DNA from: Parendozoicomonas callyspongiae
GTDB lineage: Bacteria; Pseudomonadota; Gammaproteobacteria; Pseudomonadales; Endozoicomonadaceae
NCBI RefSeq assembly: GCF_023502345.1
Contig: NZ_JAMFLX010000019.1
Span: 1-64,000, forward strand
Direction of reading: 5' to 3'
Length of the DNA stretch: 64,000 bases
In this document: one piece after another, positions 55,562 to 64,000 of the stretch
How the letters are laid out: each line of letters begins with the position of its first letter
Numbering within the stretch: position 1 is the first letter of the stretch
Translations under genes and position numbers: made by a program
The notes under the pieces: model-generated
The model's database searches: none
Seen by the model: only the letters and a program-made list of their open reading frames with translations
Told to the model about the DNA's origin: nothing

Positions 55562-56959
55562 ATGAAGCAATTCAGCTTTCCCTCAGCTTATACGATACTT
55601 GTCGCCATAATTATATTTGTTGCCATCCTGACCTGGATTGTTCCCGCAGGTCAGTACCAGACGAAAATGGATGATGCCCTTGGAAGGGACGTGCCTATTG
55701 CCGGGACTTACCACGAAGTTGAACCCAATCCCCAGGGCTTTGAAGATGTTGTACTTGCACCAATAGCAGGCTTTTACGATCCGGACTCTTATGAAGCTAA
55801 TGGGATAGATGTTGCCCTGTTTGTGCTGTTTATTGGTGGCTTTCTTGCGGTGGTGACGAAAACGGGAGCTATCGATGCCGGGATCGCTGCTGCCATGTCG
55901 AGTATGGCGGGTAAGGAAAAATGGATGATTCCCATACTTATGTTCCTGTTTTCTCTCGGGGGGACGATATACGGAATGGCAGAAGAGACGCTGCCGTTTT
56001 ATCTGCTGTTACTCCCGGTCATGATTTCTGCTGGATATGATTCTCTAACGGCTGTCGCCGTCATTATGGTTGGGGCGGGAATGGGTACTCTTGGCTCGAC
56101 CGTGAACCCGTTTGCAACGGTGATTGGTTCAGACGCTGCCGGGGTTTCTTTTACGGAAGGCTTGAATCTTCGTCTGGCGATATACGCGATTGGTTTAATT
56201 CTCTGCATAGCGTATGTCATGCGCTATGCAGAAAAAGTTAAGCGAGATTCTGGACTTTCGCTGGTTGCCTCTCAGTATGATGAAAATCGTGAGCACTTTC
56301 TGGCATCGGCCGGTGAAGAGGTTCCGGAGCTCAACGGTCAGCGCAAGCTTATTCTTCTTCTTTTTATAGTCGCTTTCGGAATCATGATCTGGGGGGTGTC
56401 GTCCCAGGGGTGGTGGATGGCGCGGATGTCCGGTCTGTTTCTGGTAATGTCGATCATTGTTGGCTTTGTCGGGCGGCTGAGTGAAAAAGAGTTCACTGAT
56501 ACATTTGTTGCTGGTGCTGCAGATCTGCTGGGTGTTGCACTGGTCATTGGTGTGGCCCGTGGAATTGTAGTGGTAATGAATGGAGGTTTGATTACCGACA
56601 CGATTCTTTTTTGGGCTGAGCAGGCGATCAGTGGGTTGTCAGCTGTTGCCTTTATTAATGTTATGTACTGGATACAGTTTGTCCTGTCCTTTTTTGTTCC
56701 CTCAACATCTGGTCTGGCTGTTTTGACAATGCCGATCATGGCACCTTTGGCTGATTTCTCTGATGTTGCCCGGGATCTGGTTGTGACTGCTTACCAGTCA
56801 GCCAGTGGTGTGGTGAATCTGGTGACGCCTACCTCCGGGGTTGTTATGGGTGGCCTCGCCATTGCCAGGGTGTCCTACGATAAATGGATTCGCTTTGTCT
56901 GGCCGTTATTGATTATTCTCAGTGTGCTGGTGATGATTTTGCTAAGTGTTTCAGCATAA
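55562..56959 (+). CDS. YfcC-family transporter, probable arginine/ornithine exchanger
   Basis: A 465-residue protein with about 11-12 membrane helices. The start MKQFSFPSAYTILVAIIIF, WIVPAGQYQ, and LGSTVNPFATVIGSDAAGVS are typical of the YfcC/DcuC-like family. Members next to arc genes serve as arginine-ornithine exchangers, so this is the likely ArcD role (inference from location). The ATG at 55562, with GGAAGGG upstream, is preferred to one 17 codons earlier. The gene is divergent from arcA. Confidence 0.85.
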   Translation: MKQFSFPSAYTILVAIIIFVAILTWIVPAGQYQTKMDDALGRDVPIAGTYHEVEPNPQGFEDVVLAPIAGFYDPDSYEANGIDVALFVLFIGGFLAVVTKTGAIDAGIAAAMSSMAGKEKWMIPILMFLFSLGGTIYGMAEETLPFYLLLLPVMISAGYDSLTAVAVIMVGAGMGTLGSTVNPFATVIGSDAAGVSFTEGLNLRLAIYAIGLILCIAYVMRYAEKVKRDSGLSLVASQYDENREHFLASAGEEVPELNGQRKLILLLFIVAFGIMIWGVSSQGWWMARMSGLFLVMSIIVGFVGRLSEKEFTDTFVAGAADLLGVALVIGVARGIVVVMNGGLITDTILFWAEQAISGLSAVAFINVMYWIQFVLSFFVPSTSGLAVLTMPIMAPLADFSDVARDLVVTAYQSASGVVNLVTPTSGVVMGGLAIARVSYDKWIRFVWPLLIILSVLVMILLSVSA

Positions 56960-56978
56960 AGAACTTACAAGATACAAA

Positions 56979-57006
56979 AAAAAAGCAGCTTCAGGCTGCT
57001 TTTTTC
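56979..57006. terminator. Bidirectional terminator
   Basis: GCAGC/GCTGC with flanking A-run and T-run and a 5-base loop, between the transporter gene and the convergent PepSY-like gene. Confidence 0.9.
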
Positions 57007-57024
57007 ATGATAGAAGGGCGGCCA

Positions 57025-57561
57025 TCAGCCAGATAGTTTCCGGGCGTTATCGGAAATAACTTCTCCGGTTTTGGTATCGACGACCATGGTTCTCTGCTGC
57101 TTAAGCTTGTCGACATAGAGGATGATACGAACATCCCTTCCATCTCTCTGTGCTGTACGGGTTCTGATAACTTTGACGATGCTGTATTTGGTGCGCAGGT
57201 TGGAAAGAAGGGTTTCCAGTGGAATCGTCTGTTGTTTTTCGGGAATTTTATAGGCGTGATCATCCATGACGGTTCCGGTGACTGGATCCAGCGTCATAAC
57301 CCTGGCTTCTTTCTTGTCCGGAAGAAAATAGAAAACGCGGTCAACTTCCTTGCCTCCCATTTGTTCCTTGAATGTGTTGATGATCCGCATGGTGGGATTT
57401 TTCTCTCTCGCAATACTTATGATTTTTTCGAGGGGAAGGTTAGTGCTTGAGCTTTTAGATGCTGGAGCATTTTTGAGCGGGTTTTGTGATTCTGACAGTG
57501 CTGGCTGTGTAATCAGTAATAACCCACTTAAGGCCAGCAATGGGGTGTGCAGGCGGTGCAT
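57025..57561 (-). CDS. Exported protein with two PepSY-like units
   Basis: A 178-residue protein with a signal peptide (MHRLHTPLLALSGLLLITQP, cleavage near ALS). Two similar units follow: about residues 44-100 (EKIISIAREKNPTMRI and LDPVTGTVMDD) and about 105-172 (ETLLSNLRTKYSIVKV and VDTKTGEVISDN). Both end in a beta hairpin with D-x-x-TG, as in PepSY domains, so it is probably a periplasmic inhibitor or binding protein. GAGGAT precedes the ATG. Confidence 0.72.
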   Translation of the reverse strand: MHRLHTPLLALSGLLLITQPALSESQNPLKNAPASKSSSTNLPLEKIISIAREKNPTMRIINTFKEQMGGKEVDRVFYFLPDKKEARVMTLDPVTGTVMDDHAYKIPEKQQTIPLETLLSNLRTKYSIVKVIRTRTAQRDGRDVRIILYVDKLKQQRTMVVDTKTGEVISDNARKLSG

Positions 57562-57710
57562 GGATGAATCCTCGGTAGAAGATGGCTGAAACTTAGAAGG
57601 GGATCGAAGGAAATTCCAGCAGTGTGGTTAAAAGACTTCTATTACTGGTTACCGAGTGTTGGTTTTCTGCTTATTTGATCCGAAGGTGCGAACCGGAAGG
57701 TTTATTTCAG

Positions 57711-57741
57711 ATTCACCGGCCGATCATTCTGGCCGGTGAAT
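57711..57741 (-). terminator. Hairpin after avtA
   Basis: Eleven-base perfect stem ATTCACCGGCC/GGCCGGTGAAT with a 9-base loop, 29 bp past the avtA stop. The T-run is weak. Confidence 0.6.
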
Positions 57742-57769
57742 ATCAGGTGGTTAACGCTGAGGTGAAGAT

Positions 57770-59026
57770 CTACTGCTCGGAGTAGGCCTTGCGAACTTCT
57801 TCAGCAATGATGGCAATGCCTTTGCCAACAGTCTCCTGATCACGGGTATAAGTTACCCTCAGACACTCATTTTTGTGCTGCCAGTCATCATTGATTCCCG
57901 GGAAAAAATAGTGCCCTGAAACGACCAGCACGCCACGTTGTTTAAGTCGCTCATATAATTCCAGGCTGGTGATGGGCAGATCTTTGAACCATAACCACAG
58001 GAACATGGCTCCTTCCGGTTTATGCATGGCCCATGGTAAATCGCCCAGTTGTTTTCTGAACTCTTTAGTGGCGAATTTGAGCCTCTCTTCGTACCAGGGG
58101 CGGATAACAGTCTTGCTCAGGTGAATGATGCTGTCATCAGCAACCATCTTGTTCACCAGCAGGCAGCCCGCGCTGTTAGGTGACAGGCTTATAATGGCAT
58201 TCATGGAGGAAATAGCCTGGATGACCTCTTCACTGGCAATAATAATTCCGGTGCGTAGAGCCGGTAAACCCAGCTTGGACAGGCTCAGGCAAAGAATAAT
58301 ATGTTCATCCCAGTAAGGAGCCGCTTCGGTAAAGATCAACTCTGGGAATGGCAGGCCATAGGCTCCATCAATAATGAAAGGGATATCATGCTGGCGGGTC
58401 AGGCTGTCCAGCTTTTCGATCTCCCGGTCTGTCAGAACATTGCCGGTTGGATTTGTGGGTCTTGAAACGCAGAGAGCCGCTGTGTCGTCGTTAACCGCTA
58501 AGTTGTCGAAGTTAACCCGGTATTTAAAGGTGTGGGCATCAATAGTCTCAATATCCGGACGGGCTGCAGCAAAGAAGTCTTCAGTAATACCGCAGTCGCT
58601 GTAGCCAATATACTCAGGAGCCAGGGGTAACTGGATGCGCCGGTGCTGACCGCTGCTGGTCTGACCACCAAGCATATTAAACAGCATAAAGAATGCTGTC
58701 TGGCTTCCGTGGGTCAGGCAGATATTACTTTCGGTCAGTTTCCAGCCAAACTGGCGTTTCAAAAAGGCGGCCAGATCCCGGCAGAAGGACTGGTCACCAG
58801 CGGGAGGGTCATAGGTGCCAATAAAGCGTGTGAAGTTTGCCGGGGAGTCTACGATGCTTTGCAGGCGGTGACGAAAGACTTCCTCTGCCGCAGGAATGTG
58901 CGCCGGATTGCCTCCCCCCATCATAATCATATGGTCATTATCAGCCAGGGCATTTCCAAGATCATCCATCAGGGACAAGATCCCGGAATGGCTGGTGAAT
59001 TTTTCCCCAAATTTGGACAGCTTCAT
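57770..59026 (-). CDS. avtA: Valine-pyruvate aminotransferase
   Basis: A 418-residue PLP enzyme that exchanges amino groups between valine and pyruvate. The AvtA-type opening is MKLSKFGEKFTSHSGILSLM. GGGNPAHIP, SRPTNPTGNVLTD and the PLP-lysine region LSLSKLGLPALRTG are intact. Length and motifs match AvtA. It stands alone, with an upstream 318-bp gap (59027-59344) shared with a divergent unknown gene, in which I find no clear sites. Confidence 0.93.
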   Translation of the reverse strand: MKLSKFGEKFTSHSGILSLMDDLGNALADNDHMIMMGGGNPAHIPAAEEVFRHRLQSIVDSPANFTRFIGTYDPPAGDQSFCRDLAAFLKRQFGWKLTESNICLTHGSQTAFFMLFNMLGGQTSSGQHRRIQLPLAPEYIGYSDCGITEDFFAAARPDIETIDAHTFKYRVNFDNLAVNDDTAALCVSRPTNPTGNVLTDREIEKLDSLTRQHDIPFIIDGAYGLPFPELIFTEAAPYWDEHIILCLSLSKLGLPALRTGIIIASEEVIQAISSMNAIISLSPNSAGCLLVNKMVADDSIIHLSKTVIRPWYEERLKFATKEFRKQLGDLPWAMHKPEGAMFLWLWFKDLPITSLELYERLKQRGVLVVSGHYFFPGINDDWQHKNECLRVTYTRDQETVGKGIAIIAEEVRKAYSEQ

Positions 59027-59344
59027 CTTATTCTCTGGGTCGCGGTGGAATGAATTTCCTCGTCAGGTTATGCATTGATCAATGACTGCAAAAAACGAGA
59101 CAGTGTAAGGTCTTTTCCCCTTTACTCTTAATATATTACTGTTTTGTAGCCTTTCTTGTGAATTCGTACAGACCGGAAAAGATCATGTCAGTGGATTTGG
59201 GCTCTCAGTGAGTGCTCCAATACAATTTTTAAGCTGAAGCTGAGAAATTTTCATAGAAAATAAGCATAAATCCAGCACGAAGAATTTTTCCCTTAAGCCG
59301 ATAGCCATTTACTAGCAGGCGGGTTTACACGGGAGGTTGCTGCG

Positions 59345-60238
59345 GTGGATGACAGGGGGAATGAGTTGGCTGCCAAGTCTGAATATATGACTTACGCCAA
59401 TGGTTTTAATGGGCAGTGGTTGCCGCTGGAGAGACTGGCGGGAAGACGGCTGACCAAGAAGGTTATGGCCTGCCTTGAGCGGGGGTTGGCCGAAGAGAGA
59501 GAGCAGGTTCTTGCTGGCAGTAGTGAGTGCCAGAGGCAGGAGGCTGAAGCCCGGGCTGATCTAGCCCTGATGGCCGTCGGGTTATTGCAGGTGCAGCCAG
59601 ATGGACAGATCAAGCGGGCGGGCGGCCTGCTGACCAAGGTTAACCACTGGCAGGTTGAACAGGCGCGGGCACTTATCCACCTTTCCATAGATGAGCTTTG
59701 TCAGGAGGCCTTGTGGCGGCTGGAGAGTCTTCCTGAGTTTCTGGTCGAGGATGTGATGAATCGCTCCTTAAGAGTGACACCCGGTGAGCCTGCTGTTCTG
59801 CCAGTGACTGTCAGTGATTTCTGGAATACCGGTCTGTTCGTAAGCGAGACCATCACCGCTGCCCGTATGCTGGAATGCCGTTCACGGGTTTTGGAATGGC
59901 AGGACAAACGCAGTTCTCATGATCCGAGAGTTTTACTGGCCTATCTGCGAACTCTGGAAACCCGGCTTAGAGAGAGGGAGGATGCTTTATCGGTCAGGCG
60001 GTTTCTGTGCAAGGTTGAAGCTGCGATTCCCCTTTGGAAGGAGGGTTACCAGCTTGGGGAAGATTTCTTCCGCTGTGATGAACAGGTAGAAGGTGGGATG
60101 CGTACATCGCTGCATGTTATGGCTCAGCACCTCTATGAAATTCAGCGGGATCAGGAGTTTCCCTGGCGTGCGGTAATTGATGAAAAGGCACTCGGGACAG
60201 TATGGCAGGAGAATGATTCAGGAAGTTCTGCCAATTGA
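59345..60238 (+). CDS. Hypothetical protein, 297 residues
   Basis: No family recognised. Mainly helical, with charged amphipathic segments (ERGLAEEREQVL, RLREREDALSVRRFLCK) and a mid-protein segment with VLPVTVSDFWNTGLFVSE. There is no signal peptide or membrane helix. The start is a GTG at 59345 with GGAGG eight bases upstream. It lies between avtA and a sensor kinase gene but is unlikely to share a transcript with the latter because 428 bp separate them. Confidence 0.7.
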   Translation: MDDRGNELAAKSEYMTYANGFNGQWLPLERLAGRRLTKKVMACLERGLAEEREQVLAGSSECQRQEAEARADLALMAVGLLQVQPDGQIKRAGGLLTKVNHWQVEQARALIHLSIDELCQEALWRLESLPEFLVEDVMNRSLRVTPGEPAVLPVTVSDFWNTGLFVSETITAARMLECRSRVLEWQDKRSSHDPRVLLAYLRTLETRLREREDALSVRRFLCKVEAAIPLWKEGYQLGEDFFRCDEQVEGGMRTSLHVMAQHLYEIQRDQEFPWRAVIDEKALGTVWQENDSGSSAN

Positions 60239-60666
60239 AATAAGATAATGACCCTGTAGTCGAATAAGAGCCTGTTCAAAACCTTCTTAAGAGCAGGCTC
60301 TCAGAAAGACAGGCTATGTGAGTTGATAATTTAATCGAAGATAAATTGATTGAGATCATTTTGAATGTGTTGATTACCTATTTATTAGATATTGGCAACG
60401 TCGACTTTTAATGGTTTGATTATTATTTATTTGTTCTATTGATTGTTTTTTTGTAATCAAAGTAGTGATTGCGTAATAAAAAATATAATATCACCTCGAA
60501 TGAGAAACTGTATCCACTGGAAATAGAACGTATTTTAGAACTGTCTCACACTCTTCTTTCATGTGTTCTCGTTTATATACCCAGGATGCTTTATTACAGT
60601 AAGCAGACTCTAAGGGTTTCCACAGATGGATAGCAGTCAAAAGTTACTGGCAGAGGTGTAGCTTTC
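60239..60666. other. AT-rich intergenic region with a hairpin at 60268-60300
   Basis: GAGCCTGTTC pairs with GAGCAGGCTC (one G-U pair, 13-base loop) shortly after the 297-residue gene and may end its transcript, though no T-run follows. The rest is strongly AT-rich and may hold the sensor kinase promoter. No gene is seen. Confidence 0.5.
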
Positions 60667-63600
60667 TTGCGTACTGTTGTTCTGCACAGGTATGTGTATT
60701 TTTCTTGTTACCTGCTCAAGTTATTAGTCCTGATTATGTTGTCGTGGGGAGGATTGGTATCAACTACCAATGCCCAGGCGCTTGGTGATATAAGTCGTGC
60801 AATAGAGCTTGAACACCGGGATTATCAAATAGCAAGCGAATTGGCAAACCTCAGCAAGACCTTCGTCTATAACCTGGATATTGAAAATTTACAGCAGACG
60901 CTGAAGTTTGTTGTTAGTCAGGATGTGCGCATTCGTGCTGTAAGGATTGTTGACACGGCATCAGGACAATCTCTATTAACGTACCATCGGGAGAATAATG
61001 AGCAGGGTGTTTTTGGTGGAGAGATTGCCACAGAAACCCTGAAATACCCCACCACTATTCAGGCAATCGTTTATCAGGGAGAGATGATTGCCAGGCTGGA
61101 AGTGTATTACGATGGTGACACCAGTCTTGACAGGCTGACCCCTTCCTTAACCCTCAGTAAAAAAGAAAAAGAATGGATTGAGAAGCACAAGGAAATCCGT
61201 GTGGCTGTTGCAGAGTACGCCCCTCTGATTTCCATGGATGATAATGGGCAGCCCCGGGGTGTGCTGGCTGAGTACTTACTTCGCTTTCAGGAGCGAACAG
61301 GTCTGAAAATTCATTTCGTGACTGGACCTTTCTCTGATCTTCTGAGCGGCTTTGCCGAAGGCGAGATTGATATGATGTCCAGCATTCTCTACGACTCCTC
61401 ACGCCGTCACCTTGGATTGTTCAGTCCACCGATTGTCAGGGTGAAAGATGCGATTTATGTCCGAGAGGGGCAAACCGGGATTTATGGTTTCAATGAGCTA
61501 AAGGGCAAGAAAGTTGCCGCCGTCAAAAACTATCTGATCAGTGACATGATCAAGCGCTCTTTTCCCGATATAGAACTGGTGGAAAAGGGCAGCCTGCTGG
61601 ATTGTGTGCAGGCATTGCTCAATGGTGATGTGGATGCTTTGGTTGAAGCTCCAATTGTGGTTAACAATCTGCAGCTGATGAATTCAATTGGCGGATTGAA
61701 ACTGATCAGTCAGGATGCCCTGCCGGCAAGAGATATGCACTGGATTGTGCAGTTGGATAATAAAATCCTGCTGTCCATTGTTAACAAGGTTCTGCTTTCG
61801 ATTCCCCAGGAAGAGAAACAGAACATACTCAATGAGTATGTGATTGCTGATGCTGAATTAGCTGATGGTTCTGTTGGTGGATATGGTGATGATACGGCCA
61901 GGGCAACTGTTAATCTGGTCGTTGTCTTTATTGTGGTCCTGGGAGCGCTGTTCCTGATTGCCCGATCCATGGCACGGCATTCCGGTTCTGATAACTCCAA
62001 ACTCTCCTTCGGCTCCCAGAGATTCGCCCGGCTGGTGATGATAAGTATTGCTCTGTTTATTACTTTAAGCGGGGCTCTGGCAGGTTTTATTCTGCAGTAC
62101 AACCTGAAGAAGGAGGAGCTCCAGGCGCAATCGCAGTTAAAGCTAGCGGTAAATACGGCTAATGAGCGCGTGAATCGCATGTTCTCATTTGAGAACGGGA
62201 TAGTGTCTCATGTGGTGAATAAGCCTGAGCCTAAACACCTTATTCAACAGCTTCTGGTTCTTGATGAGAATGATATCAGGGGTATTCAAAGAATTGATAA
62301 AAAGCTGCAGGATTACTGGAACGGTTATCAGAATATCCTCGATAACCGGCAAATGGCGATCATGAATCTGAACGGAAAGATTCTGATTGGCGATGGCAGT
62401 GATGAACTATCACGAATTCCTGATAAATATATCCGGCAGGCTCAATACTCCCAGACCCAATGGATCTCTCCTGCCATTGTTGCAGGAAATGATAAGCAAA
62501 AAGAAAATGGTGAAAACCTGAATAATGATACTAACCACGTCTCCGGTAAGTGGCAGAGCTACACCATAACCCCCGTTTTTGGTGAGGATGGTGAATCTAT
62601 TGCGTTAGTTGTCAGCCGTATGAATTTCTCCCGTAAACTCTACAGCTATCTGCAGGATGTCAGTGCTTCCAGCGGAACCGAGGTGTTTCCTGTGAATAGC
62701 CATGGCATGGCGCTGGATATGGAGCAATCGACCGCCGATTTCGGGGTTTACCGCTCTCTTGATGGCTATTTTCTAGCCAATTTCTATGAAGAAAGCATGA
62801 AGCGTGGTGTAGTTCGCACCAGTGGACTCGCCCAGTTCCAGAATAATGCCGGTGAGGAAAGTTATGGCCTGGGCATCTGGAATCCGGCACTGGGTATCGG
62901 GTTTGTTGCCGAAATCAGTCAGGACTATCACCTTGCCGGTTATCGAACCCTGAAGTACGGACTTTTGCTGGTACTGGGGCTGGTTTTTATTTTTATCATT
63001 CCCTACATCATGTTCATGCTGAACCTTGGACGCCAGGTCAATGAACGCCTTAAAGCCTCCAATGAAGAGCTTGATCGCAAGGTTAATGATCGAACATGCG
63101 AGCTGGCTGAGCTGGAAGAACAGAGTCGACTGATTCTGACCTCGGTGGGTCAGGGGTTGTTTGGGCTGGATGAAACCGGCCGGGTGAATTTTATCAATGA
63201 TGCCGCCCTCAAGCTGCTTGGCTGTCGGGAAGAGGAAGTCCATGGACGCTCTTTACTGCCATTGATACAGCACAGTGACCGGGAAAAACGTGCCCGTAAT
63301 CCCGCTGAACTTCCGATTGCCCAGGCTCTGCTTAATGGCGAGTCAAAAACTAATCAGGAAGACTGCTTCTGGACCAAGGCCGGGTTTTGTATACCTGTGG
63401 AGTACAGCTGTTGTCCTATTGAGCAGGATGGAGACATTCGTGGCTGTGTAGTTGTATTCAGTAATATCACTGAGCGTCAGCTGATGGAGCGTGAGCTTCG
63501 TCAGGCCCGTGACAGTGCTGAGCAGGCATCTCTGGCCAAGAGTAACTTCCTGGCCAATATGAGTCATGAAATACGCACACCCATGAATGCCATCCTGGGT

Positions 63601-64000
63601 ATGTCTCAGCTGGTGCTGCAGACCAAACTGGAGCGCAAGCAGCGTAATTACATCGAGAAGGTCCACCGTTCTGCCCAGTCACTGCTGGGTGTAATTAATG
63701 ACATTCTCGATTTTTCCAAGATTGAAGCCAAAAAGATGGAGCTGGAGCAGGTGCCGTTTCGCCTGGAAGATGTTCTTGGTGATATGAGCAGTGTGCTAGG
63801 CCTTCAGGCGGAAGATAAAGGGCTGGAGCTGTTGTTCTCCCTGCCTGTGGATATGCCGGAGCTGGTGGGTGATCCACTGCGAATCGGCCAGATTCTGATG
63901 AATCTTGGTAATAATGCGGTCAAGTTTACCGAAGAGGGTGAGGTGCTGGTCTCTGCACGTATTACCGAACGGACTGAGACCAGCGTTGAACTGCACTTTT
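60667..64000 (+). CDS. BvgS/EvgS-like sensor histidine kinase, 3' truncated by window
   Basis: The frame is open from 60667 to the last base, 1111 codons visible. The start is a TTG with GAGGTG eight bases upstream; no ATG lies in frame before the signal peptide (ending near NAQA). Order: periplasmic domain (~37-160), solute-binding family 3 domain (~165-395), helix pair (~410-435, 454-475), second sensory domain, helix (~763-785), PAS (~816-935), HisKA with MSHEIRTPMN (His967), and the N-box of the ATPase domain near 1070. Receiver and HPt domains probably follow, as in BvgS. The ligand may be an amino acid or similar small molecule. Confidence 0.88.
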   Translation, partial: MRTVVLHRYVYFSCYLLKLLVLIMLSWGGLVSTTNAQALGDISRAIELEHRDYQIASELANLSKTFVYNLDIENLQQTLKFVVSQDVRIRAVRIVDTASGQSLLTYHRENNEQGVFGGEIATETLKYPTTIQAIVYQGEMIARLEVYYDGDTSLDRLTPSLTLSKKEKEWIEKHKEIRVAVAEYAPLISMDDNGQPRGVLAEYLLRFQERTGLKIHFVTGPFSDLLSGFAEGEIDMMSSILYDSSRRHLGLFSPPIVRVKDAIYVREGQTGIYGFNELKGKKVAAVKNYLISDMIKRSFPDIELVEKGSLLDCVQALLNGDVDALVEAPIVVNNLQLMNSIGGLKLISQDALPARDMHWIVQLDNKILLSIVNKVLLSIPQEEKQNILNEYVIADAELADGSVGGYGDDTARATVNLVVVFIVVLGALFLIARSMARHSGSDNSKLSFGSQRFARLVMISIALFITLSGALAGFILQYNLKKEELQAQSQLKLAVNTANERVNRMFSFENGIVSHVVNKPEPKHLIQQLLVLDENDIRGIQRIDKKLQDYWNGYQNILDNRQMAIMNLNGKILIGDGSDELSRIPDKYIRQAQYSQTQWISPAIVAGNDKQKENGENLNNDTNHVSGKWQSYTITPVFGEDGESIALVVSRMNFSRKLYSYLQDVSASSGTEVFPVNSHGMALDMEQSTADFGVYRSLDGYFLANFYEESMKRGVVRTSGLAQFQNNAGEESYGLGIWNPALGIGFVAEISQDYHLAGYRTLKYGLLLVLGLVFIFIIPYIMFMLNLGRQVNERLKASNEELDRKVNDRTCELAELEEQSRLILTSVGQGLFGLDETGRVNFINDAALKLLGCREEEVHGRSLLPLIQHSDREKRARNPAELPIAQALLNGESKTNQEDCFWTKAGFCIPVEYSCCPIEQDGDIRGCVVVFSNITERQLMERELRQARDSAEQASLAKSNFLANMSHEIRTPMNAILGMSQLVLQTKLERKQRNYIEKVHRSAQSLLGVINDILDFSKIEAKKMELEQVPFRLEDVLGDMSSVLGLQAEDKGLELLFSLPVDMPELVGDPLRIGQILMNLGNNAVKFTEEGEVLVSARITERTETSVELHF

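Overview
The window looks like part of a chromosome of a marine, probably host-associated gammaproteobacterium. An Endozoicomonas-like or other Oceanospirillales member is my best guess, by inference only. The core genes (hemN, ccoNOQP/GHIS, tusA, epmC/pdxB, alaA/htpX/msrB, avtA) are of gammaproteobacterial type. Among them sit genes typical of symbionts and intracellular bacteria: an OTU-type cysteine protease, two eukaryotic-like protein kinases, an autotransporter, a Pro/Thr/Ser repeat protein, and a V/A-type ATPase of the kind known from Chlamydia. Several decayed genes (a GNAT, an IS3 transposase, rlmM, an AI-2E transporter) point to ongoing genome erosion.

Layout. 1-2 kb: 3' part of an autotransporter with 201-bp repeats. 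2-7.8 kb: hemN with a perfect FNR box, an acyl-CoA ligase, a GNAT, a 50-residue small protein with its own terminator, and a patch of decayed genes and IS remnant. 7.8-16.9 kb (minus strand): the cbb3 oxidase operon ccoNOQP, with an FNR/ANR box, then the maturation operon ccoGHIS and a SafE-like membrane protein. 17-20.3 kb: acetate permease satP, an alpha/beta hydrolase, a protein kinase and a gutted rlmM. 20.4-24.5 kb: a 1351-residue OTU/TPR-like protein. 24.6-36.6 kb: housekeeping genes (MATE, ABM, tusA, DASS transporter, epmC, pdxB, NAD-kinase-like, htpX, alaA, msrB) interrupted by a long palindromic element and a second kinase. 36.5-40.1 kb: two probably exported proteins, one with ten 33-bp repeats. 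40.4-57 kb: a bioenergetic island made of carbamate kinase, a duplicated-domain unknown protein, the seven-gene V-ATPase operon, a second carbamate kinase, arcB, arcA and a divergent YfcC/ArcD-type transporter. 57-64 kb: a PepSY-like protein, avtA, an unknown protein, and a BvgS-like sensor kinase cut off by the window end.

How the genes work together. FNR/ANR-type boxes lie upstream of hemN and ccoN, which links anaerobic haem synthesis to the high-affinity oxidase. Arginine deiminase, ornithine carbamoyltransferase and two carbamate kinases would make ATP, ammonia and CO2 from arginine. The V-ATPase lies between the two carbamate kinase genes, so arginine-derived ATP could drive ion pumping when respiration is limited. 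This coupling is an inference from gene order. The best candidates for undescribed biology are the OTU protein with an apparent degenerate second OTU-like unit, the reordered V-ATPase/arginine island, the structured 169-bp palindromic element, and the uncharacterised repeat and small proteins.
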